The position numbers and the translations under genes are program-made. This document shows positions 56,211 to 64,000 of a stretch of 64,000 bases of DNA, one piece after another. Under the pieces are notes generated by a model that saw only the letters and a list, made by a program, of their open reading frames with translations, was not told where the DNA came from and made no database searches. Location: contig CAVZCC010000001.1 of NCBI GenBank assembly GCA_963773765.1, positions 1,426,001 to 1,490,000 on the forward strand, given 5' to 3'. The stretch's first letter is position 1, and each line of letters begins with the position of its first letter. The DNA is from CAVZCC01 sp963773765 (lineage in GTDB: Bacteria > Actinomycetota > Acidimicrobiia > Acidimicrobiales > Microtrichaceae).

Positions 56211-57406
56211 GTGGACCTGACCGTTGCCGCCATCCCGTTCTACTTCGGGAGCATGGGCGCCGAGGCGTGGTGGATGGACCGGCGCCATGCCACGGAGGGC
56301 CCGACCCCGGGTGACTACGAGGCCCGGGACACCGTGGCCAGCCTGTCCATGGGGGTGGCCAGCCTCCTGGCCCCGCTCGTGACGCGGCCCCTGTTCCAGA
56401 AGCTCGACGTGGGTCGGGGCCGGTACGGGCGTGCGGTCCTGGGAGTCGCGGGTGGCGCCGCCGTGGCAGCCGTGGTGGCCGATGCCGTGGCCCGGGCCGG
56501 CCGGCTCGACGGTGGCGAGCTCCGGCGGGCGGACCCGCCCCGGACGTCGGTGCCCCCGTGCCTTCGGTTCCCGCGGCGGGCTCCGCCCCGTCCCGGGCCA
56601 CGCGCCGCTGGGCCCGGACGGCCCGCCGCGTCGCGGGAACGTCGGCCGTGGCGACCATCGCCGCCACCGGGGCCGCCATCACCGGCACCTGGGCGGCCCG
56701 CACCACCGGTCGCAAGCTGTTCGAGCGGCGGGTCCTGCCCGACCTGGGCACCGGGCCGGCGGCCGTGGCCGCCGCGGTGCTGGGGTGGGACTTCATCTAC
56801 TACTGGAACCACCGGTTCATGCACACCAGCCGGTACATGTGGGCCATCCACGTGGTGCACCACTCCAGCGAGCGCTACAACCTGTCCACCGCGCTGCGCC
56901 AGCCCGTGGCCGACGCGCTCGGCACCTTCGTGCCCTACGGCCTGCTGTCGCTCCTGGGCCTGCGCCCCGAGGTGATCGAGACGGCGCGTGGCATCAACCT
57001 CATCTACCAGTTCTGGATCCACACCGAGGCCATCGGCAGGCTCGGGGCGTTCGAGCGGGTGTTCAACACCGCCTCGCACCACCGGGTCCACCACGGGTCC
57101 AACCGCCAGTACCTCGACCGCAACCACGGCAGCATCCTGATCGTGTGGGACCGCCTGTTCGGCACCTTCGAACCGGAGGAGGAGCGGGTCGTGTACGGAC
57201 TGACGAAGAACATCGAGACCTTCAACCCGGTCCGGATCGCCACCCACGAGTACGCCGACATGGCCCGGGACGTGGCCACGTCGGACTCGTGGGCCGAGCG
57301 CCTCTCGTTCGTGTTCCGCGGCCCGGGTTGGGCCTACCAGCGCCACCAGGAACTGGGCACCGTCGAGCACCGGGCCTCGGAGGAGGCCGTCCCGCTCGCA
57401 GGCTGA
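56211..57406 (+). pseudogene. Sterol desaturase/fatty acid hydroxylase-family protein, one frameshift
   Basis: The first frame (GTG 56211, AAIPFYFGSMGAEAWWMDRRH...) gives two membrane parts; it breaks at about 56550 (five-C run 56552-56556) and the second frame carries the rest. The histidine clusters HRFMH, HVVHHSS and HHRVHHGSN form the diiron site of the superfamily, with YYWNHRFMHTSRYMWAIHVVH in a loop between helices. It is an integral membrane lipid or carotenoid hydroxylase/desaturase; the substrate is unknown. AAGGGGA is 8 nt before the start. Confidence 0.85.
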
Positions 57407-57410
57407 GCAG

Positions 57411-58835
57411 TCAGGCCGGGAGGTCGGCCACCTCGATGCGGCCGCTGGCCGCGGCCTCCACGAAGAGCTCGTAGTCGGCGGCCACCTGGTCGGCGTAGGC
57501 CAGGGAGAAGTCCACGATGGCCCGGTCGAAGCGGTCGCCGGTCCCCAGGTAGGCGGCCATCGCGATGCGGTCGCCGGAGCGGGCGTGGGCCCGGGCCAGG
57601 GTCCACCCGCACATCTCCAGGTACGGCCCTGCGCTCCCGGGGAGCATCCGGGTCAGGTCCGCGCTGCCCTTCATGTCCCGGAACTGCCGCAGGTAGTAGT
57701 CCACGCCTCCCACATGGGCCCAACCCAGGAACTGGTCCGACGCGGCCTGCATCAGGTGCTGGCCCCGCACCACGCGGTACCCCTGGTTGTCGTACGGGAC
57801 CGGGTCCACGTAGGGGGCCAGGACGGACACGTCGGCCTCCTTGATCTGGAACAGGAACAGGTCGTTCTCGTCCCGGCCCGACGCCAGGGCGATCAGGCAC
57901 CGGGTCCCGACGCTGCCCACGCCGACCACCTTCATGGCCACGTCGAGCGGCTCGTAGCCGGACACCAGTTGCTGGAGGTGGTCCGGGATGGTCTCCAGGT
58001 ACTGCCCGAACAGCTCGGTGCTCATCTGGTGGATCCGGGCCGCCTCGTCCGCGGTGAAGGCCTTGGACAGGCGCATGACCAGCGGCGGTTGGTGGATGAT
58101 CTGCCGCTTGCCGTCCACCACCTCGGTGTACTTGGCCACGGCGCGGGTGACGTCGTTGCGACGGGCCTTGTCCAGCGTCTTCTGCACCTCCCGCTGGCCC
58201 TTGTCGCCCTGGGCCACGGCCAGCACCTCCTGGTCGGTCATGCGGGAGTACCAGACCTCCAGGCGGCCCATGGTGGCGAACTCCGCCATCTTCTCCCGGT
58301 AGGACGACGCGGCGACCCGGGCCAGCTCCCGTTGCATGGCGGCGTCCCAACCCCGGTCCCGGGCCATCAGCACCGCGCTCACCGCCAGGCGCTTCACGTC
58401 CCACTCCCACGGGCCGGGATGCGTCTCGTCGAAGTCGTTGAGGTCGAACACCAGGGACCGCTCCGGGGTGCCGAACAGGCCGAAGTTGGCCAGGTGGGCG
58501 TCGCCGCAGATCTGCGCGGTCAGGCCGGTCACCCTGGTGGTGGCCAGGTCGGCGGCCATGACCGCCGCACCACCCCGGTAGAAGGTGAAGGGACTGGCCA
58601 GCATCCGCTGGTGGCGGATCGGCACCAGTACGGGCACCCGGCTGGTGTTCTGCTGCTCCAGCACGGCGACCGGGTCGACCCGGTGCTCGGGCACCTCCCA
58701 CTCCGCCAGGCACCGGCGGGGCGAGGATTCCCGCAGGCTGCGGCCCCACTCGGTCCGCTCGGTGACGGAGGGATGATCGCGGGGGTCGTCGTGGGTGATC
58801 ACGTCCCAGATCCTACGGAGTCCGTCACGGAACAC
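57411..58835 (-). CDS. DUF2252 family protein
   Basis: The 474-residue product matches DUF2252: RMLASPFTFYRGGAAVMAADLA, AQICGDAHLANFGLFGTPERSLVFDLNDFDET, which is a kinase-like HxxN...DxDD set, VGVGSVGTRCLIALASGR, and GQHLMQAASDQFLGWA. The family is kinase-fold-like and uncharacterised. GTG 58835 is used, with GGGAGG immediately upstream; alternatives a few codons in are possible. It is convergent with the sterol desaturase relative, 4 bp apart. Confidence 0.88.
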   Translation of the reverse strand: MFRDGLRRIWDVITHDDPRDHPSVTERTEWGRSLRESSPRRCLAEWEVPEHRVDPVAVLEQQNTSRVPVLVPIRHQRMLASPFTFYRGGAAVMAADLATTRVTGLTAQICGDAHLANFGLFGTPERSLVFDLNDFDETHPGPWEWDVKRLAVSAVLMARDRGWDAAMQRELARVAASSYREKMAEFATMGRLEVWYSRMTDQEVLAVAQGDKGQREVQKTLDKARRNDVTRAVAKYTEVVDGKRQIIHQPPLVMRLSKAFTADEAARIHQMSTELFGQYLETIPDHLQQLVSGYEPLDVAMKVVGVGSVGTRCLIALASGRDENDLFLFQIKEADVSVLAPYVDPVPYDNQGYRVVRGQHLMQAASDQFLGWAHVGGVDYYLRQFRDMKGSADLTRMLPGSAGPYLEMCGWTLARAHARSGDRIAMAAYLGTGDRFDRAIVDFSLAYADQVAADYELFVEAAASGRIEVADLPA

Positions 58836-58894
58836 CTCCCACGGCGGCGGCCCACGGCGGCGGCGGGGTCGGCCGTGAACGGCGCGGCCGCGGC

Positions 58895-58900
58895 TACGGT
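58895..58900 (+). promoter_or_regulatory. Leaderless -10 box TACGGT
   Basis: TACGGT ends 9 nt before ATG 58910. Confidence 0.5.
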
Positions 58901-58909
58901 CGGGCGTCC

Positions 58910-59362
58910 ATGACGGCCACCGTGGTCCTCCTCGACGCCGACACCGTGGCCGGCTGGCGCCGGACCGCCCCGTCGCTGGCGCAGCTGCACCGGGCGATCC
59001 TGGACCTGCGCTCCCAGCACCCCGGCGTCACCGTGGCCGTGGTCGCGGATGCCTCCATCAAGTGGGCGCTCCCGGCCGAGGAGCAGGAGGCCTTCGAGCG
59101 CGACATCGTGACCCGCACGGTGGTCTGTGCACCGGCCGGGACCCGGGACGGGACCTACGGCTGGATGCTGGCCGTCGTGGCCCGGGCCCGCCAGGAGGCA
59201 GACCGGGTCCTGGTCGTGACCGACCGGGCCGTCGGCGGGGTGGAGGTGGTCCGCCTGAGCACCGAGGACGGGCACTTCCGGTTCGACCTGGACGGAGCCC
59301 GCATGGTGGAGGCCCAGCCGAACCACCCCCACCGGCGTCGGCGAACCGGCCGCGCCCGCTGA
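58910..59362 (+). CDS. PIN/NYN (Zc3h12a-like) ribonuclease-like protein
   Basis: The 150-residue protein has TATVVLLDADTVAGWRR (first Asp), VTVAVVADASIKWALP (second Asp), VTRTVVCAPAGTRDGTYGWMLAVVARAR and RVLVVTDRAVGGVEVV, an acidic-residue order compatible with the PIN/NYN nuclease fold. A conserved RDG..DG-like segment supports this, but the match is by pattern only. The tail is basic. TACGGT 9 nt before ATG 58910 suggests leaderless expression. Confidence 0.72.
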   Translation: MTATVVLLDADTVAGWRRTAPSLAQLHRAILDLRSQHPGVTVAVVADASIKWALPAEEQEAFERDIVTRTVVCAPAGTRDGTYGWMLAVVARARQEADRVLVVTDRAVGGVEVVRLSTEDGHFRFDLDGARMVEAQPNHPHRRRRTGRAR

Positions 59363-59395
59363 CACGGCATCCGGCCCGGCGGCCGGTGCCGCCGC

Positions 59396-60034
59396 TCAGT
59401 CCGGGCCGCGGGCCAGCAGGTCCAACCCCGGGCCCACCAGTGCGGTGACCAGGTCGGCCAGCTCCTCGGGCGTCCGGTCGGGGTGGTCCTTCCACCAGAC
59501 CGCCGCCGCCTCGAAGGCGCCGTTCACGGCATGGGCGGCCAGGTCCACCGTGTCGGGGACGGGGGTGCTCCCGGCCCGGACGAACCATTCGGCCAGCATC
59601 AGCCCCACCAGTTCGGTCTGTCGCCGGCGGATCTCGTCGATGCCGGCGTTGAACGGGGTCGCGCCGACGGCCCCCAGGGTCTCCCAGGCGCCACGGTGCT
59701 CGGCCACGAAGGTGAAGAAGGCGACGCCACCGGCCCGCATCCGGTCCTGGGGGTCGTCCTCCTGCGTGACGGCGACGATGAGCCGGTCGCCCAGGTCCTT
59801 GGCGAAGACGTCGGTCACCGTGGTGAACAGGTCCTCCTTGGATCCGACCAGGTCGTAGATGACGGGCTTGGAGACGCCGACCCGACGGGCGAGCTCGTCC
59901 ATGGAGGCACCGGCGAAGCCGACCTCCGCGAACAGGTCGGTGGCCACCGCGATGACCTGCCGGCGGCGCAGCTCACGCGGAACCCTGCCGTGGCGGTACT
60001 CCGCCAGTTCCGCGGCCAGCGTGTCGTCGGGCAC
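59396..60034 (-). CDS. TetR-family transcriptional regulator
   Basis: The 212-residue regulator has an N-terminal helix-turn-helix domain: RRRQVIAVATDLFAEVGFAGASMDELARRVGVSKPVIYDLVGSKEDLFTTV, given here in pieces, and an all-helical ligand domain ending HPDRTPEELADLVTALV. It is a candidate for the palindromes elsewhere, but none is adjacent except CCTAC-CCTCC-GTAGG at 60065-60079. GTG 60034 has TAGGGT 6 nt upstream. The neighbour is zwf in the same direction upstream. Confidence 0.91.
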   Translation of the reverse strand: MPDDTLAAELAEYRHGRVPRELRRRQVIAVATDLFAEVGFAGASMDELARRVGVSKPVIYDLVGSKEDLFTTVTDVFAKDLGDRLIVAVTQEDDPQDRMRAGGVAFFTFVAEHRGAWETLGAVGATPFNAGIDEIRRRQTELVGLMLAEWFVRAGSTPVPDTVDLAAHAVNGAFEAAAVWWKDHPDRTPEELADLVTALVGPGLDLLARGPD

Positions 60035-60040
60035 CCCGCC

Positions 60041-60079
60041 ACCCTACCCACGGGGACGCCTGGACCTACCCTCCGTAGG
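60041..60079 (-). promoter_or_regulatory. TetR-gene promoter with small inverted repeat
   Basis: TAGGGT (60046-60041) ends 6 nt before GTG 60034. CCTAC-CCTCC-GTAGG (60065-60079), a 5-bp inverted repeat, overlaps the expected -35 and might be an autoregulatory site. Confidence 0.4.
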
Positions 60080-60102
60080 CTACGACCAGTAGTGCGACAG
60101 CC

Positions 60103-61518
60103 TCAGGGTCGGGGCGGGGTGGGGTGGTCGGGCGGCACCACACCGCAGGGGATCCAGTCGGTGTCCCCGGGGACCAGCTCCGCCGCCGCGGCCGGTCCCC
60201 ACGAGCCGGGGGCGTAGGGCTGCACCGGCTGGGGGTGGTCCAGGAGGGGCTGCACCACGCGCCAGGCCTGCTCCACGGTGTCCTGGCGGGCGAACAACCG
60301 GGCGTCGCCCTCGATCACGTCGCCGAGCAGTCGCTCGTAGGCCGCCGGCCCCTGGGGCCCGCTGCGCCCGTCGACGTCCAGGGTGATGGTCCTGCTCTCC
60401 ATCTGCTCCCCCGGCACCTTGGCCTGGACCTCCAGCCGCACGAACTCGTCCGGCCCCAGCCGGAAGCGGAACCGGTTCGGCTCCGGGTCGTCCATCGGAC
60501 CGGCGAACAGCGGCCGGGGGGGCTCCTGCAGCGTGACCACCGCCTCCGTGGCGGTCATCGGCAGCGACTTGCCGGCCCGGATCAGGAACGGCACGCCGGC
60601 CCAGCGCCAGTTGTCGATGGCCAGCTCCATGGCCAGGTAGGTCTCGGTGTCGGACCCGGCGGCGACGCCGTCCTCGTCCAGGTAGCCGTCGTACTGGCCC
60701 CGGACGACCTTGGCCGGATCCACGATCCTGGTCGCCCGCATGACCTTGGTGTGCTCGTCCCGGAGCGCATCGGCGTCCTCGGACACCGGCGGCTCCATGG
60801 CCAGCAGGCTGACCACCTGCAGCAGGTGGTTCTGGACCACGTCGCGCAGCGCACCGACCGCGTCGTAGAACCTGCCGCGTCCGTTCACCCCGAACTCCTC
60901 GGCCATGGTGATCTCCACCCGGGCGATGTTGCGGCGGTTCCAGATGGGCTCGAGCAGCGAGTTGGCGAAGCGGAACACCAGCAGGTTCAGGACCGGCTCC
61001 TTCCCCAGGAAGTGGTCGATCCGGTAGAGGCGGTCCTCCGACACGTGGGCCAGCACGATCCGGTTGAGCTCCTCGGCCGAGGCCAGGTCACGGCCGAACG
61101 GCTTCTCCAGCACCACCCGGGCACGGTCGGTGACGCCGATGCGGGCCAGGCCCTCCACCACGGTGGTGAACAGGACCGGCGGGATGGCCAGGTAGCACAC
61201 CGGCAGCCGGGCCGAGCCGATGGCGGCCTGCAGCCGGTCGAAGGTGTCATCGGCCTGGTAGTCACCGGCGATGTAGGTGAGCCGGCCGAACAGGTCGGAC
61301 AGGACGTCGTCGTCGATGGCGACGCGGGCCTCCACCAGCGAGGCCCGGATGCGTTCCTCCAGCTGCTGCAGCGTCCACTCCGAGGACGCCACCCCGATGA
61401 TGGGCCCACCCATGCGCTTCTGCTCCACCAGGTGGTACAGGGCGGGGAACAGCTTCTTGTGGGCGAGGTCACCGGTGATGCCGAACAGCACCAGTGCGTC
61501 AGCGTCGGTCGCGCTCAT
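60103..61518 (-). CDS. zwf: Glucose-6-phosphate 1-dehydrogenase
   Basis: The 471-residue enzyme has ADALVLFGITGDLAHKKLFPALYHL (NADP loop), VVLEKPFGRDLASAEELN, the signature RIDHFLGKEPVLNLLVFRF with the catalytic His, and NRRNIARVEITMAEEFGVNGRGRFYD, then VPFLIRAGKSLPMTATEAVV. It oxidises glucose-6-phosphate to 6-phosphogluconolactone with NADP in the oxidative pentose phosphate route. TACCGT lies 7 nt before ATG 61518. No opcA or pgl follows, so the usual cluster is not here. Confidence 0.95.
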   Translation of the reverse strand: MSATDADALVLFGITGDLAHKKLFPALYHLVEQKRMGGPIIGVASSEWTLQQLEERIRASLVEARVAIDDDVLSDLFGRLTYIAGDYQADDTFDRLQAAIGSARLPVCYLAIPPVLFTTVVEGLARIGVTDRARVVLEKPFGRDLASAEELNRIVLAHVSEDRLYRIDHFLGKEPVLNLLVFRFANSLLEPIWNRRNIARVEITMAEEFGVNGRGRFYDAVGALRDVVQNHLLQVVSLLAMEPPVSEDADALRDEHTKVMRATRIVDPAKVVRGQYDGYLDEDGVAAGSDTETYLAMELAIDNWRWAGVPFLIRAGKSLPMTATEAVVTLQEPPRPLFAGPMDDPEPNRFRFRLGPDEFVRLEVQAKVPGEQMESRTITLDVDGRSGPQGPAAYERLLGDVIEGDARLFARQDTVEQAWRVVQPLLDHPQPVQPYAPGSWGPAAAAELVPGDTDWIPCGVVPPDHPTPPRP

Positions 61519-61525
61519 GCCCTCG

Positions 61526-61531
61526 ACGGTA
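61526..61531 (-). promoter_or_regulatory. Leaderless -10 box TACCGT
   Basis: TACCGT on the minus strand ends 7 nt before ATG 61518 of zwf. Confidence 0.6.
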
Positions 61532-61543
61532 GCGGCGCGACCC

Positions 61544-62071
61544 TCACATCACGCTGGTTCCGTACATCTCCCCCAGGGGATCGCGGATGAGCTCCAACCG
61601 CTCGCCGTCCGGGCCACGGAAGTACATCGAGGACCCACTGAGCTCCAGGATCTCCACGCCCTCGGCGGTGAGCCGCTCCCGGGCCGCCTCCCACTGCTCC
61701 GGCGTGATGGAGATGGCCAGGTGGTGCAGCCCGCCCAGGACCTCCGCGTAGTCGCCCAGGTCCAGTCCGGGGAAGTCGAAGAAGGCCAGCGCGTTGCCGT
61801 GGCCGATGTCGAAGAAGAAGTGGGTGGAGCCCACGTAGTCGCGGTTCTGGAACAGCTCGGTGAGGGGGAAGCCGAGCACGTCCTGGTAGAAGCGGATGGT
61901 CCGCTCCACGTCCTGGGAGAGCAGGGCGACGTGGTGCACCCCCCGTGCCGTGGACGGCGGCCGTCGGCCCGCGGGGCGCAGGTGCTCGGCCCGCAGGCGG
62001 TCCCACTCCTCGGTGCGGTCGACGTCGTCCCCGTGTGGCCTGGCAGGTCCTGCCCCGGTGTCGGTGTCCAT
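61544..62071 (-). CDS. VOC-family (glyoxalase/bleomycin resistance-like) protein
   Basis: The 175-residue protein has VHHVALLSQDVERTIRFYQDVLGFPLTEL (first metal His), FFFDIGHGNALAFFDFPGLDL, LHHLAISITPEQWEAARERL and GSSMYFRGPDGERLEL (Glu). It is a VOC dioxygenase- or lyase-like protein. I used ATG 62071, preceded by GAGGAT 6 nt away, rather than GTG 62089. It is 25 bp upstream of zwf but has no evident relation. Confidence 0.87.
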   Translation of the reverse strand: MDTDTGAGPARPHGDDVDRTEEWDRLRAEHLRPAGRRPPSTARGVHHVALLSQDVERTIRFYQDVLGFPLTELFQNRDYVGSTHFFFDIGHGNALAFFDFPGLDLGDYAEVLGGLHHLAISITPEQWEAARERLTAEGVEILELSGSSMYFRGPDGERLELIRDPLGEMYGTSVM

Positions 62072-62183
62072 CCCACGATCCTCACACACGACCCGTCCGC
62101 GTTGGGATCATGCGGCAGCTTCCGGGAGCCGGGGCCGATCGCTGCCGCATGTCCGGCGTGATGGCCTGAGCCGGGCGGCAGGC

Positions 62184-64000
62184 TCAGCGCAGCGTGATGC
62201 GCTCGAGCTCGGGGTCGCCGTCGATGTCCGCGTCGGTGAACAGCAGCGGCCGCACGGCGCCGGCCGCGAACGCCTCGGTGCCGTCGGCGTGGTGGGGCGA
62301 GCGGTCGTCGCCGCTCTGGCCGTAGGCCAGGAGCCCGACGCCCCGGGGGCCGTCGGGCGTCAGTTCCACGGCCATCAGGAAGCTGGCCCCGTAGGTGACC
62401 TGGTAGCCACCCCGGCCCAGGCCGGTCCGTTCCCGGCCCGGCACCGCGACCGGACGGTCCGGAGTGGGGTCGAGGGACGCGGGTGGCAGGGCGCCGATGG
62501 GGGCCAGGACGTTGAGCATGCCCTCGCCCTCGCCGCCGCCGGGCACCGGGATCCGACGCTCGCCCCGGACCGCCCACTGCACGTCGCGCAGCGGTGCGTC
62601 GAGCGCGATGCCGGCGGCGTCGAGCACCCGGACCGCGTGGCCCGCGGCGTGCACCACGGGGTCGGCCGCGCTCTCGCCTGCGCCGCTGCCCCCTGTGCCG
62701 CTGTCGCCGGTCGCTGCCGCGAGCGAGTGCGGGGTCCCGGTGGGGGCATCGGGGTCGAACGGCACCGCGAACAGCGGGCCCGCGTCACGTCCAGGCCGCG
62801 TCGTCGAAACCAGCCATGAACTCGCGCCACAGCACCGCCCCCGCCGACACCAGGCCGAACCGCCCGTCCCACGCCTCCAGCACGTCGGCCACACGGACCA
62901 GGTCCGCCTCGTGGCCCTCCACCACGACCGTGCCGGCGGCACGGCACCGTTGCACGACCCCGTCCCGGAGGAGCTCGGCGCTGAGTGATCCACCGTCGAA
63001 CACCGCGTCCAGCAGGTCCGCGGTGGTGACACCACCACGGGCGGCGAGCGCCGCGCCCAGCCGCAGGTTCTGGCGGGTGCGCAGGCTGCGCGGCGTGCGT
63101 TCGAACCCGCAGAGCACCGGATAGCCCACCAGCGGTTCCGCCTCCGTGGTCAGCCAGTGGGAGTCGTTCGCGTTCACCAGCACGTCGCGCCGCTCCACCT
63201 GCGGCAGACGCGCCGGGTGGCTCCAGGCCGGGTGACCGGGCATCCGGGTGGTCCTGCCACTCGTCGTCGGGGTCGCTGCCGTCCAGGAGGGCGATCCGGT
63301 TCTGGATCAGGAGCGCGGCCACGAAGTCGTCCTGCACCCGGGCCCGGAACCGCTGCTGGGCCCCCTCGGTCAGCCGGGGGGTGGCCGACGCGTCGGCGTA
63401 CCAGGCCCGACCCGTCGTGTCCGCAGCCAGCGTGTTCACCCACGGCATGCCCCGGATCGAGCGGAAGACCTCCTGGAACGTCGTCCATGTCGGTGGCCAT
63501 GCCCATGCGGAGGAACTGCTCGACGACCTCGGTGTTGTCCAGGTTGGCGTCCCGGTAGGCTGAAGCCCACCTCGGTGCCCCAGCCCAGGAGCGGCAGGTT
63601 GAGCATCGGGCCGTGGTGGCTGCGCCACAGGGTTCGCTCGACCGTCCTCCACGTCGGACGCGGCGTCGTCGCCGGTCCGCACCGCCACCCGGTGGGTCTG
63701 CCGGGGTCATCGGCCGCACCTCGTCGCCGAAGCGGTACCGGGTCGGGTCCCCCGGCGACCAGGTCGCAGCCGGTACAGGGTGAAGCGGTGCCCACAGGAG
63801 AACGTGTGGGCCCACGCCCACGCCGGCGTTGAACCCCATCTGGATGCCCGGCGTGGCCGAGGAGCGACACGCCGTAGACGTCGAGGTGCCGGGGATGGTC
63901 AGGTGGCACTCCCAGAACCGGGCCTCGCCGTGCCACGGGAAGTGGGGGTTGGCCAGGACCATGCCGCCGCCCGAGGCGCTCACGTCGCCGCCGACGGCCC
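62184..64000 (-). pseudogene. Penicillin acylase-family (AHL acylase-like) protein, 5' end cut, about nine frameshifts
   Basis: Fragments in changing frames follow the order of penicillin-acylase (Ntn-hydrolase) family enzymes: GGGMVLANPHFPWHGEARFW at the window end, just after where the nucleophile Ser would be, then LDVYGVSLLGHAG, RYRFGDEVRPMTPAD, LWRSHHGPMLNLPLLGWGTE, AYRDANLDNTEVVEQFLRMG, FQEVFRSIRGMPWVNTLAAD, VLVNANDSHWLTTEAEPLVG, ARGGVTTADLLDAVFDGG and YQVTYGASFLMAVELTPDG to the stop at 62184. Breaks fall near 63880, 63855, 63815, 63765, 63700, 63645, 63560, 63480, 63240 and 62795. The signal peptide and Ser are off the window. Confidence 0.8.

Noticed and set aside
59396..60034. Assigning this TetR as the repressor of the CTGACG-N3-CGTCAG sites
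   Set aside because: No copy of the motif lies next to this gene, and TetR proteins usually regulate neighbours or themselves, so the link is untested.
1..64000. tRNA, rRNA, insertion sequence, integrase, prophage or classical defence island
   Set aside because: No cloverleaf, ribosomal motif, transposase, integrase or restriction-modification domain was seen; only the single STAND gene hints at defence.

Overview
This window is very GC-rich (roughly 70 percent or more), gene-dense DNA. Starts are ATG or GTG, many adjacent genes are coupled by GTGA or ATGA overlaps, and there are several F420/deazaflavin-type enzymes (DUF385-like, Ddn-like, LLM-class). A TANNNT -10 box lies 5 to 9 nt before the start codon of about 19 genes, which implies leaderless mRNAs. 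Together with the DUF2252, DUF2505, DUF1918 and DUF4062 genes and the Thr-rich linkers behind lipoprotein signals, this points to Actinomycetota, plausibly the Acidimicrobiia (inference from style, not a database result). I saw no rRNA, tRNA, CRISPR array, insertion sequence, prophage or plasmid function.

0-17.7 kb: a truncated membrane protein, an F420-type enzyme, a class V aminotransferase, a flavin reductase with a 25-bp tandem repeat at its stop codon, an ADH/YihY pair, a beta-CASP nuclease-like protein, a translationally coupled Gfo/Idh/MocA - DHDPS-family - Old-Yellow-Enzyme operon (the last gene frameshifted), a phosphoesterase, two methyltransferases, an aldehyde dehydrogenase behind a perfect palindromic operator, and a leaderless DUF4062-STAND NTPase. 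17.7-26 kb: an ECF41 (SigJ-type) sigma factor directly behind a FAD amine-oxidase-like gene, with an upstream sequence matching the ECF41 promoter consensus; SDR pairs; a secreted aspartic-peptidase-like lipoprotein; and a P450 whose leader carries the same CTGACG-N3-CGTCAG operator as the aldehyde dehydrogenase. 26-36 kb: a PKD/MopE/Gly-rich surface protein, a SurE-like lipoprotein, an MFS exporter, VOC and metallo-hydrolase genes, an oxidoreductase and menB. 36-50 kb: HNH, rhodanese, a FAD oxidoreductase, DUF2461, a lipoprotein hydrolase behind a tiny leader ORF, a Tat/lipobox dioxygenase, an amidohydrolase - D-aminoacylase - LLM operon riddled with frameshifts, a CBS protein, a sulfotransferase and a large membrane protein. 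50-64 kb: cold-shock protein, Ddn, GNAT, class III aminotransferase, enoyl-CoA hydratase, an M8-like metalloprotease lipoprotein, CBS-DUF1918, a sterol-desaturase relative, DUF2252, a PIN/NYN-like protein, TetR, zwf, VOC and a broken penicillin-acylase-family gene.

About 30 single-base frameshifts interrupt otherwise well-conserved genes, mostly as one extra or missing base in G/C runs. They cluster at 43.2-46.8 and 62.7-63.9 kb. The simplest reading is uncorrected sequencing or assembly error rather than mass gene decay, so interrupted genes are described as if intact with the breakpoints stated. The most interesting signals are the shared CTGACG-N3-CGTCAG operator, the ECF41-FAD unit with its matching promoter, the leaderless DUF4062-STAND gene, and the operator-embedded leaderless 29-codon ORF in front of the lipoprotein hydrolase.
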